Shown here: in pieces, positions 31,011 to 43,420 of the stretch
Numbering within the stretch: the stretch's first letter is position 1
Layout: every line of letters begins with the position of its first letter
Assembly (NCBI GenBank): GCA_037974335.1
Contig: CM075760.1
Coordinates: forward strand, 51,292,119 to 51,356,118
Length of the DNA: 64,000 nt
DNA from: Prionace glauca
Taxonomy: Eukaryota; Chordata; Chondrichthyes; Carcharhiniformes; Carcharhinidae
Direction of reading: 5' to 3'
Notes under the pieces: model-generated
Seen by the model: only the letters and a program-made list of their open reading frames with translations
Databases searched by the model: none
Told to the model about the DNA's origin: nothing
Position numbers and translations under genes: made by a program

Positions 31011-33235
31011 CCCCAACAGAATGGACTCGGAGATTTACAATAGATTAATATTAAAATGGACATTTTATCAGCGTCGGAATATTTGTTTGGCTGAAATGTT
31101 CATTGCATTGTCCCCATTATTTCTGATGGTGATATTACAGTTCATCATCTCTTTACTTTTAAAATAAGTAATTCCATTGTAAAAATGGTGATTTTATTAC
31201 CACACCCCCAACAAGAAAATAAATCTAAAAATGATGAAATGACATTTTGGAACATTAGACAATTTTGCAACAATTCCGAATCTCTGCCACATTACAATAA
31301 TAAAGCACAATTTATCAGAAGAAATACCATCGATTTCTGTAACTCAATGTGTAGAATATACAATGTGATTCTATACACAGTGTGGATGGCTATCGCTGTA
31401 CAAATTGGGTTTGGAGATGAGAAGAAACTCTCACACAATACAATGTTTCTCCTTATATTTGTCAAACTGTCCCAATCTCGAAGACAGGCCTTTGAAAATA
31501 ATGAGAATCCCAACCTCCTGGTAATTAAATAGTGAGTTGACAGAGAAACATAAAATTAAATTGATTTTTTGATGGAGAAGTTAATGAATCGGAACGGACG
31601 CTGAGATCATTAAAGTTCTCCTTCAGCATCCAGGTCATTACAGCTCACTCTATTGGCCACCGGCTGTCTAACATACACTGGTATTGGGAACACAGGATAT
31701 CAGGACTTTGCGGCACATTGCACAGTATCACAAGAATAAATGTTTTATCTTCCATTGAATCAGGTTATGAACTGATCATTTCTCCAATCATTGGCAGCAA
31801 TGAGAGGAACTCTTCAATAACAGAAATCAGATTATACTGTACAATAGAACACGGTGCTAATCAGGTACAAGACACGCTGCTGTTTCAATGTGATACAGAA
31901 ATTTCAGAATATTCCAGGAATCCCCGGTGTTCATGTCAGTTTTATGATGTTGTTTTAATATTATTTCATGTCATTTCACCGATTTTACTTCACTGGGGAA
32001 CTGGGCCCATCAACATCTCTCTCTCTCATTTCATGAACTGATTAATAAACAGACTTTAATTATTGGAATGAAATTTACTCGGAAACTATACAAATGAAAA
32101 AGATCATCCGGTCACTTTATTGTTTGACATAATATTTACTCAGGTAATGAACAGGACACTGAATGAAAATATTTGATTAGAATGATTGCGATTTAAATTG
32201 TGGGAATTAAACATTTACTGTTTAAATGTCTGAATCCCATGTTGTCCATTGAGCTTCACGCTAATCTGTCCCACACTGTATTTGGCAGCAATCCAGGCTG
32301 GTGTCAAATGCTCAAAGTTATTGACAGGAAAAATCTGGGGCTGTTTGTGCAATAGATCAAAGATCAGTTTCATCAGCACTGACCGCTGAGCTCCAAGCCA
32401 ACTTAAAACCCTGCATGTTGTCAGTAAGGTCTATTTATAAGCAAATCTACCCAGCAACAGTACTGGAGGCACTTGAATTTTTGGAAGTTATAAATCTAGA
32501 TGATGTTTCCCCATCTCTAAAGAAAGGATTATTTTCCACCTTCTCTGGCACCCAATTAACAACAATGATGATTTTTCCAACACATCAGGATATTGTGATG
32601 GACGGACAGAAATAATCACAGGCAGACTGAAAAATGGCTCAGAGAGATGATACATGCTGTTATATGTGAGCATGCACATTTATATTTTATCTCCTTTTAT
32701 CTTTCCATGGGATGTTTGTTTGGAAAGACCAACACTCTTTGCCTGTCCCAAATTCCTTTAAATTAACTGGTTTTCTTGGACACTTCTGTAGATATTAAAG
32801 AGTCAGCTATTTTGCTTTCAGTCTGCAGTTATATCCTTGTGAGACAATGTAGCGATGGCAGATTTCCTCCATTGGGGAATCAGAGCGGTTCCAATGATCG
32901 CAATTAGTATCCATTCCAGATTTATCAATAGAATTCAAAATCTACCTGCGGGAACGGCCCGACTTAAATCCCCGTCCTCATTGCCCTGAACCTCTGGATC
33001 ACTGGATCAATTAAAATAATTGATGTCACCATCTACACAAACAATAAATGTATGACTGTGTTGACACAGGAATGAATGGCATTTGAATGACTGATGGATG
33101 AATGACTGTTTGATGCTTGAATATTTTGATTGAGGAAATAGTGAACGGACTGGTGGATTCATTGATAAATGGTGCTGAATGATGTTGTTCTATATTTCCA
33201 TATTTGTGTTTGACTACTTCATAAATTGAAGTTTT
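31011..33235. repeat. VH upstream block, duplicated at 40.4-42.85 kb
   Basis: No gene seen. From about 31180 the sequence has a diverged direct copy at about 40440-42850, for example 'ATTGGCCACCGGCTGT' at 31653 and 41539, and 'ATATCAGGACTTTG' versus 'ATATTAGGACTTTG'. The copy is interrupted by retroposons. Confidence 0.75.
31896..32075 (+). repeat. Inverted repeat, left arm (180 bp)
   Basis: Matches the reverse complement of 34375-34554 over 180 bp with no gap and five mismatches by eye (97%). A more diverged third copy lies within the duplicated block at about 41770-41960. Confidence 0.92.
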
Positions 33236-33475
33236 CTCCGGTTTTCTCCGGGTGCTCCGGTTTCCTCCCACAGTCCAAAGATGTGCGGGTTAGGTTCATT
33301 GGCTATGCTAAAAATTGCCCCTTAGTGTCCTGGGATGTGTAGGTTAGAGGGATTAGCAGGTAAAATGTGTAGGGATATGGGGATAGGGTCTGGGTGGGAT
33401 TGTGTTCGGTGCAGACTCGATGGGCCGAAGGGCCTGTTTCTGCACTGTAGGGTTCTATGTAAAGTAGGGTTCTAT
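33236..33475 (+). mobile_element. HE1-like SINE, 5'-truncated
   Basis: Starts in the core ('GGTGCTCCGGTTTCCTCCCA', GTCCAAAGATGTGCGGGTTA) and runs to the 3' end 'GCAGACTCGATGGGCCGAAG' plus a duplicated GGTTCTATGTAA. The tRNA head is missing. Confidence 0.85.
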
Positions 33476-33839
33476 GTAACTCCTTTATTCAATGTGTGCC
33501 CATCTAATACCTTCAATCCTTCCAGAGTGTCTGGGTGAAATACATTTCTCGGGAGTTAGCAAGCTGATCCTCTTGAAGAGTAGGGGGAGATTTTCCTGCA
33601 CTTCGGATGGTTCATTTCTCTGCTGATGCTGAATCTTCAAATCCAGGACAGAAAGAGAGAGCATGATATGGTTGAGGAGGAATGATTGTACTATATAAAA
33701 TACTGGCTCTTTCATATACAACAAATTAATCAACACACCCTCACCCAAATTAGTGAAGGCAACAGGGTGAAAAGTAAATAAGGTGGCAACAGAAATATTT
33801 GTGAAACTTACTGGAAAACTACAAGTGTCACTTGTAGGC

Positions 33840-34290
33840 TTGTACTAGGCTTGTACTCGTTGGAGTTTAGAAGAATGAGGAGAGATCTCATTGAGACGTA
33901 TGAGATGATGAATGGGATGGATAGGATAGAGGTGGAAAGACTCTTCCAGCTCAGAAAGGACAGTAGGACTAGGGGGCACAGCCTCAAGATAAAGGGGGGA
34001 GGGCGGTTTCCAACGGAGTTGAGGAAGAATTTCTTCACTCAAAGGGTTGTGAATCTCTGGAATTCTCTGTCCATTGAAGTGGTGGAGGCTGCCTCGCTAA
34101 ATATTTTTAAGACGCGGGTTGATGGGTTTTTGATAAGCGAGGGGATTAAGGTTTATGGGGAGAGGGCGGGAATGTGGAACTGAGCCACGACAGATCAGCC
34201 ATGATCTTATTGAATGGCGGGGCAGGCTCGAAGGGCCAGATGGCCCACTCCTGCTCCTATTTCTTATGTTTTTATGTCACATTATTTCCC
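33840..34290 (+). mobile_element. CR1-like LINE 3' end, plus strand
   Basis: Encodes SLEFRRMRRDLIETYEMMNG and RKNFFTQRVVNLWNSLSIEV in one open frame and ends with the shared tail 'ATTGAATGGCGGGGCAGGCT' and TTCTTATG. It lies between the two arms of the 180-bp inverted repeat. Confidence 0.88.
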
Positions 34291-34374
34291 AAAACAATGT
34301 AATACTGAATCGGAATTTAAAGATTCAGTAACTTCACATGAAGTACAGGTTGTTTCATTTATATCATCACTTTG

Positions 34375-34554
34375 AATTTCATTCCAATAATTAAAGTCTG
34401 TTTATTAATCACTTCATGAAATGCGAGAGAGAGATGTTGGTGGGCCCAGTTCCCCAGTGAAGTAAAATCGGTGTAATGACATGAAATAATATTAAAACAA
34501 CATCATAAAACTGACATGAACACCGGGGATTCCTGGAATATTCTGAAAGTTCTG
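34375..34554 (-). repeat. Inverted repeat, right arm (180 bp)
   Basis: Partner of 31896-32075; the arms are separated by 2.3 kb. Confidence 0.92.
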
Positions 34555-34811
34555 CACGCTATTGTCAGGGAAGTTGCATAAATTTCCTGTGAGATGGGAA
34601 TAACAGAAATAATAGATACTATTTCGAGACACACACACAAGCTGCATCAATTCACAGAGTGATCCCAAATATCATAACAAACTTCTTCATCCTAAACTAA
34701 TCAACATCTCAATCACGAACTATATCCTAAAAAAATCCTAATCCCTATCCACCCACATCATTTCTCAATGTCATCACTCTCTTCAATTTCCTCCAAATAA
34801 CAAAAAAAAAT

Positions 34812-34932
34812 CACACTGACTCGAAACGTTGGCTCTATTCTCTCGCCACACGTGCTATCAGACCCGTTGAGTTTTTCCAACATTCATTATCTTTGTTTCA
34901 GTTTCCAGAATCTGCAGTATTTTGCTTTTATC
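34812..34932. mobile_element. Retroposon module ('CTCGAAACGTTGGCTC')
   Basis: 'GACTCGAAACGTTGGCTCTA' followed by 'CAGACCCGTTGAGTTTTTCC' and 'TCCAGAATCTGCAGTATTTT' is a module I know from many shark repeats. Related pieces occur at about 38870 (same strand) and 39195-39310 (opposite strand). Confidence 0.55.
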
Positions 34933-34989
34933 AAACTGATGATCATAATTGGTGAACTAATTGTTTATCTGTATAAATTGATGATAACT

Positions 34990-35350
34990 GGGGAATTGGA
35001 ACAACCTCGGCTGAAAAGTCCTCTCCAAGACACTCACAAACATCACTTGGACCACTCCTTTACTTACGCTGCGTCGGAGTCCAGGAACACCCTCCCTAAG
35101 AGCACGGTCGGAGTACCTACACTGCAGGTTCTGCAGCAATTGAATAAGGCGGTTCACCACCAGCTTACCGAATGCAATTAGCAATGGGGAATAAATGGGG
35201 GCCTCGACAACGTCGCTTTCTTATCACAGAGTAATTGTAAATATACTCCTCATTATATATGAATGAGATCTGGTGAACGAAATTATTAAATTGCAAATGG
35301 ATGGTAATTGGTGAAAATAATTACGATCTTTCTGAACTTTTTTTTATATT
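34990..35350. repeat. Repeat shared with 44000-44345
   Basis: Contains 'CAGGTTCTGCAGCAATTGAA' and 'GGTTCACCACCAGCTTACCG', paired with 'CAGGGTCTGCAGCAATTCAA' and 'GGTAGCTTACCACCAGTTTA' at 44.1 kb. The match continues into the flank ('AAATGGATGGTAATTGGTGA' versus 'AAATGGATTGCAATTAATGA'), so it is part of the block duplication as well as a dispersed retroposon. Confidence 0.65.
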
Positions 35351-35990
35351 CTCCTTATTCGTATCATTAATTACTCAGTACTGTCTCAGTTCATGTCTAA
35401 GAAGTTCCTATATCAGTAAAACTGTGCGAGATACTGCCTCAGTTTTATTCTCCTTGACAATGTTATTTTTAAAACTGTTTCTTTCACGGGATATGGGTCT
35501 CATTGGAATTTGGCATTTGACCATCCCCACATGGCACTCGGCACTAACACATTACTATTTTCTTGAACCAGGCCCCTGTTTATCTTAAAATACAGCCTGG
35601 CTCTGTTAATACTCTGCTAGACCAGAGCTCAGTTTACATTGCACACGGCATTCTCTCTGGTTATGTAATATTTGATTCTCACCCTATATATATTTCACTG
35701 TGGCAATTTTGTTCCTGCACTAACTATGCCTCTCTCTGAATTAGGTTTGTTTTACTTCACGGTTTTGTGAGAAGAAGAGATAATATGTTGGGATAAAAAA
35801 GATTGTTATCAGGCAAGATCCAGAAACGGGCAGTATTGGATCACTAGTATTTTACTGTGCTGTAATTTTCTTTGTTTTTTTGTTCTTCATTGACAGTGAA
35901 TGCTACTCAGGACTTGATATCCACTTTCACTGCAGCCAGCAGAAGTAGATTTCAGATTTCTTTTCCAGTGTCCAAAACCTCACACGGTTT
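35351..35990. other. AT-rich stretch, no gene seen
   Basis: Short open frames only. No RNA gene or repeat I can name. Confidence 0.3.
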
Positions 35991-37075
35991 GTCCTTGCAG
36001 AAGGATGCAGAGAATTGTGTTCTCCCAGCCACTTTAATCATTACTGGCATTGCCCAGTGCAGTAAAAACTGAGACCATGTCTAATACAATATAAACGTGG
36101 ATATGGACAATTGCATAAATAAGATTGCATCGACTTTGATACAAACAGAGAGAAATTAATATAAACAGAGACAATGTCTCGTTTAATATAAACAGAAACA
36201 TAGTGACATAGAATATAAGCAGGGACAGCGTCTAATTTAGTACAGACAGATAATATATCCAATTTACTATGTGCAAAGACAGACAACATATCATTCTACA
36301 TGCAAGGTAGAATGAATTAGGGTCCAGTGGAAAATAAACGAAGGCATGGCTCATAATACGAGCTGACACAGGGTAAATTTACTGTAATATAAAGATACTG
36401 GTTCAATCCCCATGAAATTTGTAAAGACGGCCGACTCTCCCATCAAAATCTTACAGGACAGGAGTAACATGGGGTTCGCTGCAGAATGCAAAGTCCCCTC
36501 TGTACTGGCAAATTAATAACTCCTAAATCAGGAATAGCATGAGTGAGATGCAAAGAGAATCTCCCTCTAAACTATCCAATTCAAACGTTCTTACAACATT
36601 ATACTGTCTATAAACAGAGTGAAACTCCGTCTATAAATCTGTTCAAACAAAATTAAGGCAGAAAGAGCATGGACACTCTTCTATGTAAAATCTCTCCTGC
36701 ACTCTTCCTTCCGAGATCCAGGAGGCAGGTTTAAATTAGTGTTAGGTATAGGGGAAAGAGCCGTCCACACAGTTCCACAAAACACACCCAGGCTAGGTAC
36801 AGCAGAGATTCGATACGGATTAAATCTTCCCTGACAAAGATATATCAACCATTCATAAACCAGGAACAATGAGTTCAGACGCAGAGTAAATATTCCTCTA
36901 CTCTGTCCAGTCAAATACTCCAAGGACAGGGACAACACCGGCTAAATATAGGGAAAGATTCCACATTGAATCCTTATCACCAGGTGGAACCGAGGTTCGG
37001 TGCAGAAGAAAATGTTTCAAGCATTTCAAGATCATTGATTTCTCAAGAGATCTTTTAGAGTAAATCTCAGTCATG
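35991..37075. repeat. Degenerate tandem repeats
   Basis: 36070-36290 is built from worn units of about 25-30 bp around TATAAACAGAGACA. 36400-37060 looks like a worn 60-70 bp unit with GGACAGG(A/G)(A/G)CA...GCAGAGTAAA...CTCC(C/T)TCTA, a minisatellite type common in shark genomes. The first unit type also appears at about 60965-61740 and in reverse complement at 50630-50700, 53690-53890 and 54400-54610. Confidence 0.55.
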
Positions 37076-37139
37076 GATTCCAATTTATTGAATTATATTC
37101 TGTTAGAAACCTGTACCTGTGGCTGAGAGAATACATTGG

Positions 37140-37232
37140 GCAAACATTGATTTTATCGAGCCCGGGTCAGGCTCGAGGGGCTAGATGGCCTACTCCTGCT
37201 CCCATTTCTTACGTTCTTATGTTCTTTTGCTG
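37140..37232 (+). mobile_element. CR1-like LINE 3' tail
   Basis: 'GGCTCGAGGGGCTAGATGGC' and 'CTACTCCTGCTCCCATTTCT' with TTCTTATG ending. Only the tail is present. Confidence 0.7.
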
Positions 37233-38040
37233 TGGAGTGAAGACGATGAACCATCGTGGAGAGACAAGACGCAGAACCAGACAGGAGAAAGACAGAGAAA
37301 GAGATGAAACACAGGAGATGTTCTGTGTTTTCTGTGTCATTACATTTCGGGATCAGAGGGATTATTTCCTAATTCTGAACATAGATATCATCATGATATT
37401 TTTCCTCACATAACTGATGAATAAATCATGTTGAAAAACAACCATTACTGGAATCCGTTGATTGATTTGCATGGTTCTCTCTATTTCTGTGCTGTGTTGG
37501 TGGGGAAATATTTGTTGTGTTTTTGTCAGTCAACAATCTCATTTGGAATTACTATTCTTGTATTTATTTACATAAATACCTCACTGTTTACAATGAAATG
37601 TTCATGACAGAAAAACCAGATAAACCGTCACTTATTGATCAGTTTCAACTCAAAATAGCGATTTATTTTAAGAATTTTAACAGTTGGTTCAATATGAATA
37701 AAACTTTTTGAACATTCATAACTCCGGCTGTACATAACTAAAATAAAATAAGACATTTCATTTCAGAATGAGTTCTGAAAGTTCTGATGTCACAATTAAT
37801 AAAGTATCTGTGAACAGGCTGATATTCCACTGAATGTTAATCTGATTGAGGATTTAATCTGTTTAAACACGACAAGTTAAATAAAAAAACAGATCTGATG
37901 TCTGAAATATTCCTTCAGAAATAGTGATCACACTCACATGAAGGAAGTGTAAAAATGTGGTTATCACTAAGAGATACGATTATTTTTCCTCCCTCACAGG
38001 CGACAGGGAAGCGGGTCCGATTCTAACATTGGGTGACTGT
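37233..38040. other. No gene seen
   Basis: AT-rich. An octamer ATTTGCAT lies at 37465-37472, 6.5 kb upstream of VH; no linked promoter is visible. Confidence 0.3.
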
Positions 38041-38465
38041 GTGTGGTTTTCACATTCTATCCATATCCATGTGAGTTCCCTCCGAGTGCTCCAGTTTCCT
38101 TCCACAGTCCCAGGATGTGCAGGTTAGGTGGATTGGCTGTGATAAATTGCCCCTTAGAGCCCAATGATGTGCAAATTAGAATCATAGAATCCCTACAGTG
38201 CAGAAGTAGAGCATTTGGTTCATCAAGTCTGCTATCCGGCAGAGCATCCTTCCCAGGCCCAATGTAAATTGTCTATGCTAAATTTCCTGTTAGTGTCCAA
38301 TAATGTGTAGGTTCGGGGGATTAGTCTGTGAATATGTGTGGTTGCCGGGATCGGATGAAAGCTTGCCTAGGTAGGATGCTGTGCTGGAGAGCCCGCTGCA
38401 GAGTTATTGGACCGAATGACCATGTTGAACTGTAGGGATTCTATGATTTTATGCTTCTATGATCA
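38041..38465 (+). mobile_element. Two HE1-like SINE pieces
   Basis: A core-to-tail piece (38075-38160, 'GAGTGCTCCAGTTTCCTTCC'), then an antisense 3' module (about 38180-38270, 'ATCATAGAATCCCTACAGTG'), then a second core-to-tail piece to 38460. Two insertions, one within the other, explain the order. Confidence 0.6.
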
Positions 38466-39190
38466 GGCAGAGCAGTGATTATATTCACATTAATCTCAGC
38501 GATTCCAAAGTATTACAAATTATGGGGGAATTTGAATGTATAGAACATTTTACCCGACCTCATGTCGCCCCAAAGTTATTAAAACTCACTGAGGTACCTT
38601 TGCTGAATTTAGTCGCTGTTCTCATGTTGTAACTAACCAGATAAGTTACGTACCACAAACTCCCACAAACCCGGTTGTGATAAATGGCCAACAAATTTGC
38701 GATTTTATTTGACAAATGAGGTTTTGGGTCGGACATTGGACAGAACAGATTTGCTGTTCATAATTATATCAAGAGATTTGACATCCTGGCATTGATATTA
38801 AATACGAATCTGGTTCTCTCTCTCTCTGATGATACCCATTGAGATGCTGAGTAGCACTGTTGCTGTTTTAGTTTTAGATTTCCGGAATCTGCAGCAATTT
38901 GCACTGATTTTATTGAATTTCTGGATGCGAGCGTCACTGACAAAGCTAACATTAATTGGTGATTGTGAACCATCTTGCTGAAACCTGCCCTCTGGATGGA
39001 TGACTTTCCACTGCAGGTTTAATACAACTGGGTGGCGTTCTCGGATATTTCAGTGGTGGTGAAGGGTTATTTTCATCACATGGAACTGGAGTCTGTGTAG
39101 GACAGACAGGGGAAAGATAGGAATACTCGGTTTATAGTTATTTGCAAAGCGAAGATGTTGTTTGAAATATAAAAACAATTTTGTGAATTC
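38466..39190. other. No gene seen
   Basis: I searched this stretch for D, J or RSS motifs belonging to the VH relic at 39.8 kb and found none. A worn retroposon scrap lies at about 38870-38910. Confidence 0.35.
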
Positions 39191-39364
39191 TGGAATTCAA
39201 ACCCAAAGAGAAAATGCTGGAAAATCTCAGCAGGCCTGGCAATATTTGTAAGGAGAGGGAACAGCTGACGTTTCGAGTCCAGATGTCCCGAGACTGTCCA
39301 GCATTTTCTCTTCACATTGTTTTAAGTGTCTTTGGGTGGAATAAATTGATTCTGAATCTCTGGG

Positions 39365-39770
39365 GCGGACGTATAAGATGATGAATGGGATGGATAGGAT
39401 AGAGGTGGAGAGACTGTTCCCGCTCAAAAAAGACAGTAGGACTAGGGGGCACAGCCTCAAGATAAAGGGGGGGCGGTTTAGAACAGAGTTGAGGAGGAAC
39501 TTCTTCACTCAAAGGGTGGTGAATCTCTGGAATTCTCTGCCCGTTGAAGTGGTGGAGGCTGCCTCGCTAAATATTTTTAAGAAACGGGTTGATGGGTTTT
39601 TGATAAGAGAAGGGATTAAGGGTTATGGGGAGAGGGCGGGAAGGTGGAGCTGAGTCACGACAGATCAGCCATGATCTTATTGAATGGCGGGGCAGGCTCG
39701 AAGGGCCAGATGGCCTACTCCTGCTCCTATTTCTTATGTTCTTATGTTCTTATGTTCTTATGAATTGTGG
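39365..39770 (+). mobile_element. CR1-like LINE 3' end, plus strand
   Basis: Encodes MMNGMDRIEVERLFPLKKDS and RRNFFTQRVVNLWNSLPVEV, then the shared tail and four TTCTTATG-type repeats. Its 3' end directly adjoins the truncated VH relic. Confidence 0.88.
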
Positions 39771-39789
39771 GTTGATCCAAGACTATCAT

Positions 39790-39958
39790 ACTGAAGGAGA
39801 GACTATAAACACTATCAGGGACGGGCCGGACCCAGACCATCCAGTTGCTGCCCATATTGAACACTTTGTCTTTACAGCTCAGTCTCAGGGAGCCTCAGGG
39901 ATGCCCGGTTTCTGCCTCTGGCTGAGTCAACACAACCTCCGATTCGACACTTTAAACA
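39790..39958 (-). pseudogene. Truncated VH relic (framework 1 to about framework 2)
   Basis: In the same orientation as the functional VH, this stretch matches its 5' half: 'TGCCTCTGGCTGAGTCAACA' at 39915 versus 'TGCCTCTGGCTGGGTCAACA' at 30608, 'CAGTTGCTGCCCATATTGAA' at 39841 versus 'CCGTTGCTGCCAAGATTGAA' at 30538. The 3' half, with CDR2, framework 3, the RSS and any D or J, is absent: the match ends next to the LINE at 39365-39770. The leader intron continues at 40262 after a 300-bp retroposon insert. The leader exon and promoter are missing. It is a dead host VH, not a donor of a working chain. Confidence 0.85.
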
Positions 39959-39959
39959 A

Positions 39960-40261
39960 AAGCTATGAAAAGAAAACACACCTCACCCCGGGCACACTCT
40001 CTCACCTTTTTCCATCAGGGACTAGGTAAAAACAAATTCTGAGGAGACTACAAACCGACTCAGAAACAATTTCTTTACAGCTGCAATCAGATTTTTGAAT
40101 GGATCTACCTCGCATTAAATTGATATTTTTCTAGACCCGAGCTATGACTGCAACATAATATTCTTCACTCTCTCCCTTCCTTCTCTATGCACGGTATGCT
40201 CCATCTGTATAGTGCGCAAGACTGTGTACTAATATGTGTGGTAATAATGAATCGAATAAAA
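39960..40261 (+). mobile_element. LINE 3' end inserted into the relic leader intron
   Basis: 'TTTTGAATGGATCTACCTCG', 'TAGACCCGAGCTATGACTGC', 'TTCTCTATGCACGGTATGCT', ending in AATAATGAATCGAATAAAAT. I recognise this as the end of a common shark LINE with an AATC-type tail. It splits the relic VH intron that is intact at 30647-30779. Confidence 0.7.
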
Positions 40262-40355
40262 TATATCAAAAAACATCGAGGATTATTCCCAGTGAATTGA
40301 TTGCTGACACTGGAATATTCAAGAGACAGCCTAACACTGAGGCAGAAAGAGTGAG
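40262..40355 (-). pseudogene. Relic VH leader intron remnant
   Basis: Matches 30660-30752 of the functional leader intron, e.g. 'AATTGATTGCTGACACTGGA' versus 'AAATGATTGCTGAGTCTGGA'. The leader exon should follow but does not. Confidence 0.8.
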
Positions 40356-40439
40356 ATCCATTGGAACGTCTCTGCCACTCCAAAAGGTGAAATTATATTT
40401 GAGCCTCTGTTATAGAGAAAAAAACAATTTGATTGTAAA

Positions 40440-42850
40440 TCAAGTCCCTTAATTTTGCACCCCCCTTCACAAGAGAATAGACATAAAGAAGATGACATGA
40501 CCATATCAGGGTAAAAACGCCAGCCTGATTTGCACATTGCAGCATAAATATAATCCATTTGAACAATTATTATCGATTTATGTAACTAATTGCTGGGATG
40601 ATTTTATTTCAGGTGTGGGTAGCCGTCACTGTAATTTGGGACTGGATACAAGAAGGAGGGAAGAAATGGCCTCATGTTATCGCGAGGCAATTAATGCACA
40701 AACTTAACTAATGTTCTCAGGACCCGACTTCGAATCCCACCACCACAGATGGTGGGATTTAAATTCAGTAAAAAAAAAGCATCTGGAAATAAGAATCCAC
40801 TTATAGTCATGATATCATTGTCGATTGTGTAAAAACCTACCTGCTTCACTAATGTATTTTAGAGAAGGGAATCTGCCGTCCTTACCTGGTCTGACCTATG
40901 TGTGATCCAAGAGCCACAGCAATGTGATTGGCTCTCACTGCCCTCGGACAAGAAGTAGGCAATCAATTCTGATCAACCAAAGGTGCCCATGTCCATAGAA
41001 TCATTACAGAGCAGAAGAAGGCCTTTTGGCCTGTCAGGCCCAAACCCACAACGTTCCCACCTCAGTCTATCCCCATCACCCCACGTATATTCCCTGCTCA
41101 TTCTCTTGTCACGATTGGACAATTCATCATCGTGGATCAACCTATGCGGCATATCCTTGAACAATGTGAGTAAATGAGCAGGCAATTGGAGAATATGCAG
41201 ACTCCACACAGACAGACCCAAACTGGGAGTTGAACCCGGGTCCCTGGCGCTTTGAGGCAGAAGCCCTAACATATTTGCCACCATGCCATCCACAAATTAA
41301 TTCAAAAAGGACAATCCTCATGTGATGCAATATTACACGTTAGATTTCCCCAACGGCTCCTTTATCCTGTGAAAATTAACACTGAAAGAAAACTGGTGGA
41401 CTTATAATTAATTGAGCTGACAGGGAAACATAACATCGACATCAACCTTTGACAGAGAATTTATAGAATCCGAATGGACACGGTGATCAGGAAAGTTCTT
41501 TGTCAACATCCAAATCATTGCTGCTCATTTTATTGGCCACCGGCTGTAGAACATTCACTGGTAGTGGGAACTCAGGATATTAGGACTTTGTGGCATATTG
41601 CACAATATCACAAAAATAAATGTTTTGTCTTCCACTAAACCAGGCCGTTTCTTCACTCATTGGCAGCTATGAGAGCGACTGTTAAATAATCGAAACCAGA
41701 TTGTGCTGGACAACAGAACATGGTGCTGATCAGGGATTAGCGAGGTTGTCTTTTTAAAGAGGTGCAGAACACTTAGAGTATTCCAGGAATCCGCGCTTTT
41801 CAAGACAATTGTATGATTTTATTTTACTTTTAATTATTTTCATTTTGGGGCCATTGCACTGATCTCATTGGACTGAGGGGGTGGGGAGGTAAAAATCTCT
41901 TCCTTGCAGGTCATAAAGTTACTCACAAAGTGGCTTTAATTGTTGGAAGGACATTTATTTGGAAGTTATACAAATGAAATAGCATCTGGCCAATTTACTC
42001 GTTCCCCATTCTATTTAATCACAGTGCAGCCCTTTAAAATATTTGCTTGGAAGGAATACCATTTAAAAACCTTTCTTTATTATGGGAATCAAGCATTTAT
42101 TGTATAACTGGATAAGTCCCATTTTATCCTTACATATTCGCGCTAATCTGTCCCACGCAGTATTTGGCAGCAGTCCAACCTGCTGCCAACTACCCCAAGA
42201 TATTTACAGGAAGCATCTGACGGTGTTTGTTCAGTAAGTCAAAGATCTGTTTCCTCAGTACTGAACAGTTGGCTGCAAGCCAACTTCAAACTCTTAGCAT
42301 TGTCAATAGAGCCTATTTATAAACAAATCTGCCCAGCAACAACTCGAGGCAACTTAATTATTATTTTTTAAAGCTGTAAACCTACATAAATGCTTCCCAT
42401 TTCATTGGAAAAAAAAGCTACCCAGATTCTCTGGCACCTTGTTAGTAACAATGATGATCTCTCCAACCCAACAATACACTGTGATGGATGGATAGAAATA
42501 AATACAGGCAGATTGTGAGAGTTGATTCAGAGAGGTGATATGTCTTATACTGCATAAATATGTAGGCTGATGTTTTATTTCACTTTATTCTTCCATGGGA
42601 CGTGGGGGTCCCTGAAAAGAACAACATTTATTTCCGGTATTTAATTCCTTTTCAGCTGAGTGGTGTGGTATTGCCCAGTTATATATATGGCGGTCCATCT
42701 TGAGATACACCTTGCTGAGGCCAAGTAGGGATGGCAGATGTCCTTCATTGGGGAATCAGAGGGTTATCTCGTCGCTATCAGTATGAATCAAGATTTATTG
42801 ATTGAATTCAAATTCCACCAGCTGCCGTGGTCGGATTTAATCTCAATTTA
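40440..42850. repeat. Second copy of the VH upstream block
   Basis: Diverged direct copy of about 31180-32990, broken by retroposons at about 40700-41330. Order and orientation are kept throughout, so it arose as one block together with the VH relic. Confidence 0.8.
40985..41290 (-). mobile_element. HE1-like SINE, minus strand
   Basis: 3' module 'AATCATTACAGAGCAGAAGA' first, core 'GAATATGCAGACTCCACACA', then head 'GAGTTGAACCCGGGTCCCTG'. Nearly full length, inserted in the duplicated block. Confidence 0.8.
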
Positions 42851-42859
42851 ATTCAATTT

Positions 42860-43420
42860 AATTCCAGAGATTCACCACCCTTTGAGTGAAGAAGTTCTTC
42901 CTCAACTCCATTCTAAACTGCCGCCCCCCTCCTTATCTTGAGGCTGTGCCCTCTAATCCTGCTGTCCTTTTTGAGCGGGAAGAATCTCTCTACTTCTCCC
43001 CTATCCATCCCCTTCATTATCTCATACGTCTCTGTAAGATCCCCCCTCATCCTTCTAAACTCCAATGAGTACAAACCCAGTCTATTCAGCCTCTCTTCAT
43101 AGTCCAACCCCCTCATCTCTGGTATCAGCCTAGTGAACCTCCTCTGCACTCCCTCCAAGGCCAAAATATCCTTGCACAAGTGCGGCGACCAAAACTGCAC
43201 ACAGTACTCCAGCTGTGGCCTCACCAGTACCCTATACAATTGCAGCAAGACCCCCCTTCTTTTATATCCTTTCCCCCTCGCTGTGAAGGCCAGCATTCCA
43301 TTCGCCTTCCTGATCACGTGCTGCACCTGCCGGCTGGGTTTTTGCGACTCATGCACAAGGACCCCCAGGTCCCTCTGCACCGTAGCATGCTGCAGTTTTT
43401 CGCCCTAGAAAAAGTAATTA
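42860..43420 (-). mobile_element. CR1-like LINE 3' part, minus strand
   Basis: Minus strand encodes about 155 residues without a stop: VHESQKPSRQVQHVIRKANG, LYRVLVRPQLEYCVQFWSPH, VQRRFTRLIPEMRGLDYEER. One of the better preserved coding ends in the window. It lacks the usual tail, so its 3' end is truncated. Confidence 0.85.
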
